Source: Xiphydria camelus
Taxonomy: Eukaryota; Arthropoda; Insecta; Hymenoptera; Xiphydriidae
NCBI GenBank assembly: GCA_963678675.1
Contig: OY783199.1
Coordinates: 26,595,546-26,659,545, forward strand
Direction of reading: 5' to 3'
DNA length: 64,000 nt
Part shown: positions 25,501 through 38,081 of the stretch, in pieces
How the letters are laid out: each line of letters begins with the position of its first letter
Position numbering within the stretch: position 1 is the first letter of the stretch
Made by a program: the position numbers and the translations under genes
The notes under the pieces: model-generated
What the model was told of the DNA's origin: nothing
What the model saw: only the letters and a program-made list of their open reading frames with translations
Databases searched by the model: none

Positions 25501-28500
25501 CGCGCGCGCAACGTCGACGAGTGTGGAAGAGGCGCGAGGAGAGAAAAATACGACCCCTCTCTCTCTCTCCCCGCGGAATTCGTAATTTCGTTGGAGATAT
25601 CTCCAACGCGAATCCGATCGATTAATCTCGTTTCACTGGAACTGACCTGCGTGGAAGTGCCAAAGCGGCGACGGTGGACGCACGCGAATTTCACGCACAC
25701 GAGATATTTTTATTTCGCTACTACGTCGCGAGACATCGGATAAGATTGATTTGTGGTAATAAATTCGTCATAATGCGTTGCTCGTAGTGCAGGCGGTCGT
25801 ACGCGATATCTCTCGCGATATACCGCGTTAGCGCGGATGAAAATTCGAGCGAAACGGGGTTGAGCGAGGAATGAAAAAAAAGGATTTGTGCCTCTATTCT
25901 CGCGGCGAATTGGACTCGGAACGCGAGGGCTACACGCGGTATTCGTGGCACGAAAATCGTTGTGCGCGGACAAAGCAAAATTAACCCCTCTTTACGGCGG
26001 CACGGAGACTTTCGGGTTCGTTTGCCACGTATCGTGAAGGGTGTGCGTTTTTTTTTTTTTTTTTCACGGAGTTTGGCAGCTCGCGAAAAACTCTTGCGCG
26101 CGTTAAAATTGATCGGACATTTCGAACGGTCCTTCGCAGAGAGTGCCCGCAATTTTCCGTCGAAATAGATAAAAGGACGCAGACGAGAGCGAATCATCGG
26201 ACCGGAAGATGACGCGACCCAGCGGTCCGTCTGTCTAGTTTCCACTCGAATTTCCTGAAACTACGAGTTCCCGCCAAACGCAGATGTTTCTCCGGGCTAA
26301 CCACGGGGAAGTCGAGCTTCGAGACACACTCCGACGGACGATGGTTACGTCCGCAAGCGATGAGCTGACGGGAGGGCGAGATCGATATCGCGCAACGAGC
26401 GTTTCCTCGCGTTTACGACGTCTGCACGAGACTCCCCGATTGAAAACAAGGGATTCCCCTTGTATCTTCTCTTTTCGCGCGACACGAATCAGCTTCGGGG
26501 GTTCCCCGCGCTCCGCTTCGTCTCGCGAATGGCGTAAACTTGGACGTTCGCGAGACATCGGATATAAACGAAGAAATCCCTAATTTTGCATTTTGCCTCT
26601 CCTCGAGGCGTGCAAGTTTCTCGCCGATGAGAAGAGCACTCAAAGTCCCTCGAGAGGGGAGAACTTTAACCGCGGCGCCGAACGATAAAGCACGATTTGA
26701 ATTATACCGGAGAGCTACGTATATTACGTCGTTGAAAGTATACCTATACGGAGCCTCTAATTTTCTCTAAGTATCGCAGCATTCGGTAACGCGCTCACCC
26801 TGAAGGTAGAAGAAGAGCTTGCACATGACTTCTCCGTACACCCATATAATGGAGACCGCTTGGCTGACCGCCATGGGCATGCAGATCATGGTCACCAGGA
26901 GATCGGCCACGGAGAGATTCACCACGAAGTAATTGGTCACGCTGGAACAGAAAGAAACGCACATTTTTTTCCAGCCGCTGCGATTCTCGCTCGCGCGTCA
27001 CCTCGCTCGAGAGTATCGAGGAATCGCGTCCGAGGCGTTCCGGGACGAATATCGCAATGATGAGCGCGCCGAGATCCGAAAGCATAACCCGCGAATGGCA
27101 ATCCCGCGTCGAATACAATGGGCATGTTCACGATTTTTTTTTTTGCTTATTCGTTAATACTTTTTGTGCTTATTAATAAGATGTGTTTTTTTTTTTTCTG
27201 AGCACTAATTTCTTTTTTTTTAGTGTTTAAAGTTTGACTTCGATTCAAACGAAATCCTTAGTGACGTCACTAAAGCCACTGGCAAGAGCCCAAACCCGGG
27301 TTTGTGAATGGTGGAGAATCTGTTGCGCGACTCTGATTGGTCAGTTAAAATGGCGGTGAAAGTGCGACGCTTTAAAACGAATGCCTTTTTTAACATCTCA
27401 AAAATACTGGAAAAACATTATTTTAATGACCCATTTTTTACCTACATTACTTTAATACCCTAATCTTCCGATTCATGTACTTTAAACAGCTGTACAAAAA
27501 GTTGTAAACACGCCCATTCTCCCACCGACCGACTGATGGGGACAATCCGGAGGAGGAGACGACGACCTTCGGTTTCGTCACGCGCGTCTGGCACCTGGCG
27601 CGCGCGAGCCTCGAAAGGACTCGGAGAAACTCGGGGAAAAGTCTACAGAGAAAGGAGGGCGGGGAGAAACAACAAACTATCGTCGAACCTCCCGCGAGAA
27701 AATAACGCGTTCGACGTCGTTCGCTCTCCCGCCCGAGAAGTAGGTAGGTAGCCGAGCGAAAAAGATTCCACCGCGTCGCGCGCCGCGGGCATTCGCGCTT
27801 TCGGTAATCGTTGACGCGTGCTTCGTATTTGTACGGGGCTCGTCGGAGGCGGAAACGAATTTGCCAGCGTTCCCCGTACGACGGCTCCTCGCTCCCTCCG
27901 ACCGATACAGCGTGCTCGAGCGACGGTCGCGAGCGTTCTGCGCGATCGAACTACGATTCGTATTTTCGTCCTTCCCCCTGTGCATATACAGTTACGCGAG
28001 ACAAACGGAAACATCTTTTTTCTCGGGCGATTATTCGCGTTCCTCGGTCCAACTTACCGTGCAATGATTACACTTTCGAGGTCAAACGTTAAATCGTGGA
28101 CTTTTTCAATTCGAACGGATAAATGGTAATCTCTCCAACGATTGCCGGAGGGAGATCCGGTTTTTCGAGTTACCGAGACGCTCGCGTTTTGCAAGTCGCA
28201 ACGAACAGACTCCGCGGGTCCGTTGATTCTCCCGCGCGGATATTCGCACGATGTGAGAGGAAAAAGTGCGTTACAAAAATCGCACGTTATCCAAAAACCA
28301 GGCGTCTCGTGACGTAAGAAGTGAAATTGTCAGCGAGGGATCTCGCAGACGACGAATATAATTCCGCCATCGGGGGAATAGAGGAGAGAGAATCCTAAAC
28401 GGTTCGCAAAAGAGGAAAGACGAGGGATGATCCCGTGGGACTTGAGCCGTACAGCCGACGGCGTGTCCCGAGGCGCGTGCTCCGTGCGCGTGTGGGTATG

Positions 28501-31299
28501 AGCGCCTCGTACCTAATTCGTATTAGGTACGTAACTTGGCTGAAGCGAGACGGAAAGCGCGGTTCGCGTTGAGAAAAGAGACACGCGTCACTTTTTTTTG
28601 CCAGTACGTAACCAACAATTGGGACGGAAAATACCGGAGGTCTGATCATTTTTTTTTCGGGGCCACACGAGGTTGCCTTTCACAGGCGCGGCGTTATGAA
28701 TTTCAGCAGCGCGCGCGCGCGCGCGCGCCTGACGAAAGGAGACCGCAAAACCTCGTTTACAGCGGAGCACGAAGAGAGAGCGTACGTATATTACTCGGTA
28801 TATCATATCGGTTCGCGCGTCGTTACACAATTTTATGCGGGTGGTCTCATACACGTACACCGAAGCGCTTCGAGTAACTTTCTCGCCCTTATCTTCCGGA
28901 CTGTATCGAGAAGCTGAAAATAGATAATATAACGAGGAGACGCGGGCCTTGGAGTCTGTCGTTCCTCGGAGGAAAACGTGGATTTCCACGAGGGAAATGA
29001 GGATGACTGTTTATACGTATTTCGTAGCATCGGGGATGCGATCGTTCTTGGAACTTTGCTACGATATTTATTCCATAAGAGAACGCGCGCGCGCGCTATC
29101 TTTCGATTTCTGAATACGACGCAACACACCGCCGAGTGCCCGCGAAAAAGGGAGAGATCTACCCTCGCGCGCCCCGTCCACCGCCACCGCGGATCTCGCC
29201 GCACCGCGAGGATGGCGCGTGAGAATCGTCCGTTGGCGACGGAGGTCGAGGGAGAATCGCATCATCGTAAACGCCACAAAGTTGCGGGAAAGTAAGAAAG
29301 GGGGGAAAAGAGATGGGGTGAGACACGTCTTGCACGTGGCGCGAGGACAAAAAATGGGGCCGATTGGACGCGCTATTTTGGAAAGACGGAATTATGCAGT
29401 CGTAGGCGTACTTATTCTTTGTTTCTCTCTCTCTCTCTCTCTCAAGGGAGAATTCCAGCGCCAACGGTCGACGACGCGTATTTCGCTAAATTGTTGGAAG
29501 AGAAATTTTCGGGGAAAGGTAAACGATCGACGTTATACGCGTCGACGAAACGACATCGATTTTGCAGTGGTATCTACCCCGACGATCCCGGAATATTCAT
29601 AAGCTGATTCGCGAGAGGGGAGGCGAGCCGCCGAAAATTCCTCGCGGGAGGACTCGGAAAACTCGAGCGCCCGCGGCGAGGAGAGGACTGTAATTCGTTT
29701 ATCGTTAGACGCGTCGAGAAATTAGACGATTGTGGGTGCGCGAATACCGAGACCCCCGGAAGGGTCGATTGACATTCATTTATTCTCCCGCTTGTACGTG
29801 TGGTATTCTCACCTATACGAGTGGTCTCGAATCACTTACACGTGGACCGAGAGAAAAATGAAATCGCGCTAGAAATTATCTCCTGTAATGTGACGGGTTC
29901 CCAATAGTGGGGGGGTGGGTAGTAGCCAGTACTGTTGCAGGAAGAGGCAAGAGCCATGAGGAGGGTTTTGCACGATAGCGACGGCGCACACTTGGATCGT
30001 GCTACACTTTGAATGGACATTTCAAAGAATCATATTGTAAATTGAAATATAACATTTTTTCATAAGGAGGATCCTGTCGACTCAATGGTGGAGGTTTACA
30101 GAAAAAACCTCAATAAGCTGAAAATAAAAAATGAACAGCTTGGGGACAAATCAGATCCGATTCTAGCTGCCCGGCCCGTCCTTGTGACCGGCTCGTCCCT
30201 TGTTACGAGCCGATCAATAGTTGAGGTTTACAAGCCAAACAGCCGCCCGGGACCGTCATCGTAGGTTTGAGGAAACGCGCGCGTGGTGGGAGGAATGATC
30301 GACGCGCTACACCCGGCTCGCCGCGTTCGCCATGTTCTCCAGGTTCGCCAGTGACATTTCTCTGTAGCGAAAAGGCTGTGGTCGCCATCTAATCGGCGGA
30401 GCGTCTCGTCCCGGAGTCAGCCTGTGGGCTCGTCAGCTAGGCTGACTCCTGCCTTAGACGCTCTGTGGCCCTCGGTGAGTGACGGGCAGTTACGGTCTTA
30501 TGTAACTTTTGCCCGTTGTTGGACCACTAACGAGAAGCCGAGAGCCATGGGCCGGGAGCCGCGAGTCGAGGCTCGGCGCCATCTGGCGGCAGGCCGACGT
30601 AGCGTGACGGGTCGCTACAGGTTCGTCTCTGTACTTGTGGCAAACTTTAAACCGCCTCGCATCAAACAGTTTCATGAAGAAATCATTCGTATTTCATCTG
30701 AAGCAACGACTGAGAGGAATTTAACGTTCAGGGGCTTCACATTTCTTTTCATTCGTCAGACATGATTGTGAATAGTGAATAACATTTGTCAGGGGATCTA
30801 CTTAAAATCAAAATACACGCTGTACCTACTCAAATCGTGCGTAGATGTCTCGAATTTATACCTTTTGATGAGAAATGTATCGGAAAAACCTCGCGGAACG
30901 TTCATCGCTGCTATTATCGCACCTCTTTCCCGCGAACCACCGTGCGGCTCTAATGTCGTATAGCTCTCCGTTGCAGGCGAGCGGATAAACCGCTCATCCG
31001 GCGTTGGAATAAGCAAGATGTCCGCGAGCGGGCGATAATTTCCAATTGGAAAACAAATCCATGGTCCGGCTCGTGAATCTTGGCTGGATTGTTTATTTAA
31101 CCGGAGTAGCGGTTGATCGAAAACACATTTCCCCTCAGTGCGGTCGAGCGCGGTTGTATCTAAACGTACACTCTCTCTCGGCGGCGGCTACTACAGACAA
31201 CATAAGTATTACCTTAAGAATTTTCTGATAATTACCTAGTCGAGTTAAATTAACAGAATGATAATGTTGATAATGTTGACGGGGAGCAGCGAGCGAGAT

Positions 31300-31394
<95 letters not shown>

Positions 31395-34300
31395 AATATC
31401 TGGAAACTTATCTACCGATGAGATACGCGATAGCGTATACCTAGAAAAAAAAGACCGAAGAAGTTGCATATTCTTTCGCGCGTTTACTTGGAGCGGTTAA
31501 ATGAACACACACAGGGCTCTATTTTGAGCGACTATATGTATATTATATTTAGAGCATCTTCGCGCCCACCGATACGCGATAGAGCACGAACAGAATTCCT
31601 AATACCTCTCGATACTCGCGACGCGGACGATCCTATATTAAATCTGTGGCGACACGTCACGCTACGACGGCCTGCCGCCAGATGGCGCCGACCCTCTCGG
31701 CCATTCACTCCGCGGCTCCCGGCCCATGGCTCTCGGCTTCTCGTTAGTGATCCGACGACGGGCAAGATATAAGACTGCCCGTCTCTCACGGAGAAGCACT
31801 CACTCCTTGGTTTATAACCCTAGCGGTTGGTAACCACGAGGAGGGGTTTAGTCGGTAGAAATCCGACACTACCCTGCCAACATCTTGGGTGTCTTCTTGA
31901 AGATTCCCCTCTTCGCCTTCTTCAAAAAAGAATTTAAAAAACGGAGAAGCACGGAGCGTCTAAGGCAGGAGTCGGCCTAGCCTTACTGACGAGTCCACGG
32001 GCCGACTCCAGGACGAAACGCTCCGCCACGAGTTGGCAAACTCACTTCTCGTTTTTACCTAGATCAATAGGTTTCGTAATTTTTGCGCGAAACGAGCCTG
32101 GAAGGATCAAAGGTGGGAGGTGGCGCGGTGGAACGAGGCCAGATTAAATTGTACGAATAACCAGCCCCGAAGCGCGGAGGGGGCACATCTCAAAGTTGCC
32201 CCTCGCCCCCAAGACGTTCAAGAGAGCCTATTGTTCGTGTTAACCGGACTGCACCTGCGTTCCAAACGCGCCCGCGCATCGCGCTCCCTCTGATTACTTT
32301 TCCTTCCGTCCCGTGTACCGTCACCCTCGTCCTTGTTCTTCCTGTTATTCGGAGAGAAAATTCGTATATTTATTTTGCCACAGATATATGTAATATAAGT
32401 GACACATTCATTTGCGTATATTGAGCATGTAATTTTTTCCATACGGGATTCGCCGTCCCAATCCTGTTAGCCCTAAACGCGAGTGTTTCCGCCCGCGAAA
32501 CACGGCTCCGTCGTCTTCAGAGCGAGCAGCCGCTCGCTTCATTTGGTCCGCGCCTCTTTAACTCGCCGCCTATAACGACGTCGAAACTCTTTCCACTACG
32601 GTACAGACTTTCGGGGCAATAGCTTTGTTGGGACTAATTATTTATTGTAAGCTCCGAGGACTTATAAACGTTCGATTGTTTTATTTTAAATAAATTACGC
32701 AACCCCCGGGGCGCATTCAATTTGATTTCCTCTTTTCTAATTCGTCTCGCTCTACCGATTAATCGGTTATTTTTATTCGTCAATTCGCGAGGGTTAGCGC
32801 CAGGTTGTCGAGCAGAGACGGAAGAGGAGGGGTGCATTTTTCGTACGCAAATTTATATCGCGTTATTACACCCACATGCGGCCGTAACGCGCGTTTAATT
32901 TGCTCGAACACGTTTCATTGATATATTTTTGATAAGAATTTTCTCGACAACTTTTTCACCGGCAGTACCTACGCGAAATAAGGACAAGAGGGGGAAATGT
33001 TCGATACTTCTAGACCTGAAGGACGGCGGTAACTTTCCGTATTCCACTCGCGACGCCTTCGTCCTGTAACGCAATAAATCATCCGTAGATGTTACAGAAC
33101 TATCCTATGAATATCCATGAATATCGCGCGCGCGAGTATGCATAGAATAATTCCGAATATTTATCGAATATCTCTGCCCGCGCGCGAGTATCAACCGCCT
33201 CGATTCGCCGGGGCTGAAACGTGTCGTCCGAGTAACTCGATCGTACTACAACTCGAAAAGCCTCGTATTTGGAAAAATAGCGATAACGAAATGGAAACGG
33301 CGGCGTCGCGAAATAATTGCTACGCATTAAAGGCTCGCAAACTCGTCGACGGCGCGAATCGCGCGGCTCTGAAACGGTGATAAAATCGTGACCAATTTCA
33401 CACGGGGCTAATTTATCCCGAACCATACGATTAGGGCCTAACGCATCGGCGCTAATTTGCGTCCGTTAAATGTCTGGCTCGAGCTGTCGTTATCCCTGAC
33501 ATCGATATACGGACGAAGGAGGGAAAGGGCGCGCCTATATCATTTCACCCCTCTCGTTATAACTTCCGTGTCGACGGATTCGTTGCGAGGCTACTACTAA
33601 TTCAGAGAATTTGAGTCTCATCGATAGAATTATTTTATCTCAAATTTTTTTTGCATCGTATAATTTCGCAAAGCGGTGCGAGAAATACGATTCCAGTTAA
33701 CGGCATTCCGGGGTGCTTATCGCGTCGGGTATATGTATATGGTTTATCGTGTTATATTCGACTCGCGCGTTCGATTCGCCGGTGCGGATATTCGACGGAA
33801 TATGGAAGAACGCCGTGACGCCGGTGCTGCTTCAGACGCGCGCTTAGCGCTTCAGCGAAACGTCTGGCTATTTCGAGCATTTCTTCCCTTAGGGGCGAGT
33901 AGAGGAGAAGGAGCGACGCGAAACGAACGGAGGAGGAGGAGGAGGAGGAGGAGAGAAGAAAGTGACGAGATTACGAAAAATCCGTTATCGTTATCGGCGA
34001 TCGATTAACCGTCCGCCCATATATCATCGGTCTTCGCCATAACCGCCAAAATATCACGGCGGGAATCCCGAGCGATAAACTTATCTCAGCCTCTTTCGGC
34101 GAGGCGTTTGGGTTCAAAGCTGCGGGGGAAACGAGAAACTCGTAAAAGTCGCGGATTATCACGTAAACGTTTAAACGGCCGCTACTCCTCGTCTCGCGCG
34201 AGTATATGATTTAGGGGAGATAAAGCGCCGATCGCGTCTCGTCGCCAGCTGGCGAACTTGGCGATTTTGCCAAACAACCGCTCATGCCCGCGTTCTTCGG

Positions 34301-36123
34301 CGATGTCCGTCCTTTCATCCGCCGCTCGTCGGAGGAGAAACTTTTTGTGTCGTAAATCGGCTTTGGCTTTGGCACTTTGTAACGCGATCTCGGTTTCTTT
34401 CGCGCCTCGATTCGACGACAAACAACTCGAAGTACGTACTCCTATGGACCGTATTCCCTGCATGGACTCCGCAGAAACGTTCCGTTCGGAAGGGAAGGGA
34501 TTTTTAGAAATACCGGAGCGAGAAAATGAAATTCAACGTCCGTAGCGATTGCGCATTAATTTTTTATCGCGAATTTTTGGCGAATATTTGAAAAAAAATC
34601 ATACGTTCGTCACATTTACGTTCGTAGACTTTCACGTATTCTAATCGGTTGGCGCCCCAGACGAGCCCTTTCAACGCCACACACAGAGGGGTGAATAAAC
34701 TTCTCACACACACAAAGATCGCGGGATAAGCGCGAACCTTTTGAATACCTCGGCACGCAACTTTCGATTCGTCCATTGAACGAGAAAGATGTATCTCACC
34801 CCCCGCCCTCCCCTACCTCGGCATTATTATCATACAACTCGCACGTATTATACAATAGGGTTGGGACGTGAAAATTTGTTTTCTCGTGGAAAAATAGTTT
34901 ACGTCCAGATTGACACTTCTGTAAGAGGATTTTGTTTAAAGATCATTGTTTCACGTAGTGTTTAACGAAACAAGAACAGTGAATTCAAACGGAATATGAA
35001 AAGGAAATGACGTGGGATGTGAAAAAATATTTTCTTACTTTCTCTCTCTCTCTCGGGTAATGGACATTTTTGTTACATCAGAGAATCCCAATTTTTGTAC
35101 AGAACGTAGTATATCGATAAACGACTGTGCCGTGTAAAGTGCATTTTAATCGATAAAATATCGTGATGCGCCTTGAGCCGCGTTTGAAATTCAGCGCTTC
35201 AAATTGCATTTTGACGTTAAATAATATTATTGAAAATGGAAACAGCAATTTTCTACTGAAAATCTAATAGGTGGTGTACAACTTTGCTTCCACCGTTTTC
35301 TGCTATCTATTGCGTTAGGAAAACGGCGGGAGCAAAGTTGTACACCCCTAATATGAACATAGAACATATTTATACGATTAATTAAATTAATTCTTCCAAA
35401 TGCTCCAACCCCATCGTTCGAATTACATCCGCGATTCCACCTTTCGGACGAGAGTCGTTATCATTGGACGTCGCGTCTTTCGGTCCGGTGTACCTATATC
35501 TACTTACTCACAGTGATCCCGGCTAACAAAGAGAAGTCGAGGATTCGTCACAAAGCTCTCCGAGCTGCCAGAACGCGACGTAAGAAATACAGGGGCGATA
35601 ATCCTTAAAGTCGCGACGGGAAGGGCGATCTCGTGCGAACGGCTTTGCTCGCGCCGCGGTGGCAACTCGTACAGAGGAAATCGTCGTCCAAGAAATTCGC
35701 CGGGCGAGGAAACGCACCGGAAGGGATTTTTTTCGAAGGCGATTCCCCCTAAAACGCGCGAGAACAATTCGCCTCCCCAATTTCCCTCGGTGCGTCTCTA
35801 CCGGAAATATGGTTCGCTTTGATCAACGTACGCGATATCGGAAATACACACACACACGCGCGCGCGCGCGCGCGCATAACGTACGCAGCGTATACGTACC
35901 TCCGCATGTAGTGATACTTGAAGACCACCACGATGACGAGGATGTTGGCCGTAACCGCGAGCACTATCACCGGCACGTAAAGGATGATCAGCACGTAATT
36001 CGTCTCGCTGCTGAAGTCCTCGTAGAACGAGCGCAAGATCTCGGACATCTTCTCCAAGCTGAGAGTTTCGTTGGCGAGCGACGGCGCCTCGTCGGTCGCG
36101 GAAACGGCGGCGACGTCGACCAT
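16531..36123 (-). CDS. Neuropeptide-type class A GPCR, possibly trissin-receptor-like
   Basis: A rhodopsin-family seven-helix receptor of about 501 residues in eight coding exons: 36123-35900, 26941-26799, 23574-23402, 22773-22581, 22499-22396, 20688-20565, 20362-20190 and 16902-16531; all phases agree. TM1 is near residues 42-66 ([20 protein letters not shown]). TM2-3 carry [11 protein letters not shown] and the extracellular Cys (GEVMCK). The DRY motif is at 139-141, a second Cys in loop 2 (YYVCSEDF), CWLP at 304-307 in TM6, and NPIVY at 344-348 in TM7. Glycosylation sequons occur in the N-terminus (NET) and loop 2 (NIT). These are the hallmarks of peptide receptors. The loop 3 and TM6 sequence ([25 protein letters not shown]) recalls orexin/trissin-type insect receptors, but I cannot fix the ligand. 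The last exon, 3.3 kb from TM7, is a Ser/His/Gly-rich tail and is the least certain. The first intron is about 9 kb. Confidence 0.85.
18816..19218 (+). mobile_element. MITE copy 1 (AATGGGCATGTT ends), in GPCR intron
   Basis: A 403-bp element with inverted ends AATGGGCATGTT and AACATGCCCATT, inside the intron before the GPCR tail exon. It shares almost its whole length with the copy at 27117-27518 in opposite orientation. It has no coding capacity, so it would need a transposase from elsewhere. No clear target-site duplication was seen. Confidence 0.8.
21865..22115 (+). repeat. Dispersed repeat, copy 1 (diverged)
   Basis: A segment containing GAGATATCGATGATTTTC and TTATTGGGAAAA. It matches the reverse complement of 44425-44625, with substitutions and small gaps. 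It lies in the intron between the TM5 and TM6 exons of the GPCR. Probably an old transposon fragment; boundaries are approximate. Confidence 0.55.
22933..22977 (+). repeat. (GAA)n microsatellite in GPCR intron
   Basis: About 15 uninterrupted GAA units, some 160 bases from the exon encoding extracellular loop 2. Confidence 0.95.
27117..27518 (-). mobile_element. MITE copy 2, inverted relative to copy 1
   Basis: A 402-bp copy of the element at 18816-19218, in reverse orientation, inside the first large GPCR intron. Shared internal landmarks are GTGACGTCACTAA and CAAACCCGGGTTTG, both palindromic. Right-end TIR has one change (CGTGCCCATT-type end on the reverse strand). Confidence 0.8.
30395..32027. 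repeat. Large imperfect inverted repeat (fold-back) in GPCR intron 1
   Basis: The left arm (about 30395-30630) and right arm (about 31650-32027) are inverted copies. Both share GGCGGAGCG ends, CTCCTGCCTTAGACGCTC, and ACGAGAAGCCGAGAGCCATG. The right arm holds an extra insertion of roughly 130 bases (about 31800-31950). The 1-kb centre includes a long (GA)n tract. It may be a fold-back transposon or two inverted copies of one repeat. Confidence 0.75.
31303..31390 (+). repeat. (GA)n microsatellite, about 44 units
   Basis: An uninterrupted GA dinucleotide run of 88 bases, inside the fold-back region of GPCR intron 1. GA/CT tracts can bind GAGA-factor-type proteins in insects, but a role here is untested. 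Confidence 0.97.
35270..35348. mobile_element. 79-bp TA-flanked hairpin (mini-MITE or miRNA-like)
   Basis: Arms GGTGTACAACTTTGCT (from 35273) and its complement (to 35346) pair over 28 bases with two mismatches and an 18-base loop. TA lies on both sides, as for Tc1/mariner insertions. The size and pairing also resemble a microRNA precursor, so small-RNA data would decide. Confidence 0.6.
35845..35876 (+). repeat. (CA)n(CG)n tract next to a GPCR splice donor
   Basis: An alternating purine-pyrimidine run beginning about 25 bases inside the first GPCR intron (donor at 35899). Such runs can adopt left-handed Z-DNA. Confidence 0.9.
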
Positions 36124-36199
36124 CGTCGTTCTTTTTTCTCACGGTCGATTCCTTCGTCGAGAAAAAAAATCGTCACCCGCGTGCCTCATCGCGGGCTGA

Positions 36200-37600
36200 C
36201 CTTGGCCGTCGCGCGCGCGCCAGAGTCGCAGCGCCGCGATTGATCGAGCGAGCAGCCTCTGCGGACGATTTCTCGAAGGGCGTCGAGATCGCGGAGGATC
36301 GATGCGTCCGGTTCCACGGGGCTCCGCGCCTCTGACATCGTTCCGGCGCACGCACGTCGATCGGCGATTGTTCGCTCGTTGGAAACACTTGTTTCGTCTC
36401 TCGATCGACGAAAGCCTCGGAGAGGTGGGTAGTCCGCGGCGGCGAACGAGGAGGACGCGCACAGCGACGCGACTCCTCTTTCAAGTATTTCGAATATTTC
36501 CTGCTCAGCGAGTTCTTCGAGCTCGGAGGCTAATTGCCGCGCTTCTTCCTCGACGGTCCCTGAAACATTCGAGGAATTGGAAGATCGCGCGAGGACGAGA
36601 AGCCGAGAATGATTAACGAAGTAACGGCGAGAGACTCGATGACGATGTATTTCCATAAGTGAGGCGGTAAAGGTTGTGAAAGTGGTGTAAGTCATTTCGA
36701 GAAACAGAAGAATTTAAGGACGTTCGAGGGCTGTAATCGTAACCAAAAGCTTAGTCGCTTGTTGTTCTATACTCTTTCCCTATAGCGCGCCCCCCTCTTC
36801 ATACTTTACAACTCTTTTAACGTAGACTGTACATACTAACACTAAAGTGGTAGCCTGTGTCTTATATATATACACTCATACTAGCGCACGTTGAAAGAAA
36901 CGAAGATCGCTGCTCTCCTTTCCATGGAGCGATGCTGTCAAGTTAAGTACTTTGAATTACAATTACGTAAAAACGGTATAGCTGGGTATCCCTATCTCGT
37001 GATATGTTATTTCTAACATCATCATACGTCATATATTAGTTTTTCAACAAAATATATAGACAATTTCTGCTGCTATAAATGAAAACGGCCCTCTAGCTTA
37101 TGCTTTGCCTATACCTTGCATGTTAAAACTCCCAACTCTTTGAAAGTGAATATCTCCACTTTGGTATGTGGGCACGGTTCTAATAATTTGATGAATATAT
37201 AGATAGAACTATTAATAACATATGGTCCAAGTTTCAAGCAAATTTATAGAAACTTGATTAGCCGATGAACCTCCTTAATGGAAATGTTGCCGTTTTGTAG
37301 CCGTTTGTAATTTGCCGCTCGTATTTGTGCTGGCATCCTCTGGACCTTTGAACGAAGTTATAACTTACAGCGCTATTCTGGCTGACGCGCATTTGATTAT
37401 TTAGTTAACGTTTTTCGTCATTATCTCAAAATGGCGAAAAAGCGACTTTACACCACTTTGCCTTTTACCGCCTCAACTGCAAACGAATTGTTACGAGTAC
37501 GAGTAAATAACGAGTCGTGTTCGACGGAGCTTGGAATAACGACTGAATGTAATTAATAGCACAAAAACGGGACAAACAACATCAATCAAGGGTTATCATC
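36200..37600. other. Upstream region of the GPCR gene
   Basis: This should hold the 5' UTR and promoter of the receptor. One 169-codon frame on the minus strand (36695-36186) is out of frame with the receptor start and has no family match, so I do not call it a gene. Confidence 0.35.
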
Positions 37601-38081
37601 GAGGCCGCGCTATTCCGGTTTATCCACGCGGCGATTTTCTCGCACTCCATTTCCTCTTCAAATGTTTAACGTATTCAGTTGCGTGGATACGTCGGACTCG
37701 TTTAACTCTGCAAACATTCGAGGGGTGGAATCGTCGAGCCGACGAAGCTCGGCTGACATACGAAACGCCATCGGGAAAATTCCCGATCGTATCGCGATAC
37801 CCTGCGCACACGTCCGACGAAAATCGCGTCGACGATCCGACGGGCGAATTGGAAATTCCGGTCGTCGAAGTACCGCAACGTTTGCACCGCGGATCTCTCG
37901 GCCTTTCCGGATTATCGCGCTTGCAACGACAAATCCGTGGATCGAGGCCAGCGTATTTATCGGCGGCACGAGGTGCTCGCGGGAGCCTCGTCGGATAAAT
38001 CGTCGCTCGCGCGCGCGCATTTACGAGGCGACGCACGTAAGAGTTATAACTCGGCCGCGCGTGAAGCGTTACGGCGAATAA

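Noticed and set aside
29832..30250. Repeat-like sequence with a short palindrome (CGGCTCGTCCC / TTACGAGCCG) as a retroposon or tRNA-derived element.
   Set aside because: I could not find promoter boxes, a poly(A) tail or target duplications.
31258..31500. Frames encoding Arg-Glu or Ser-Leu dipeptide runs.
   Set aside because: They are translations of the (GA)n microsatellite.
36186..36695. 169-codon open frame on the minus strand upstream of the GPCR start.
   Set aside because: It is not in frame with the receptor start, has no recognised family and overlaps other frames in CpG-rich DNA; more likely 5' UTR or promoter.
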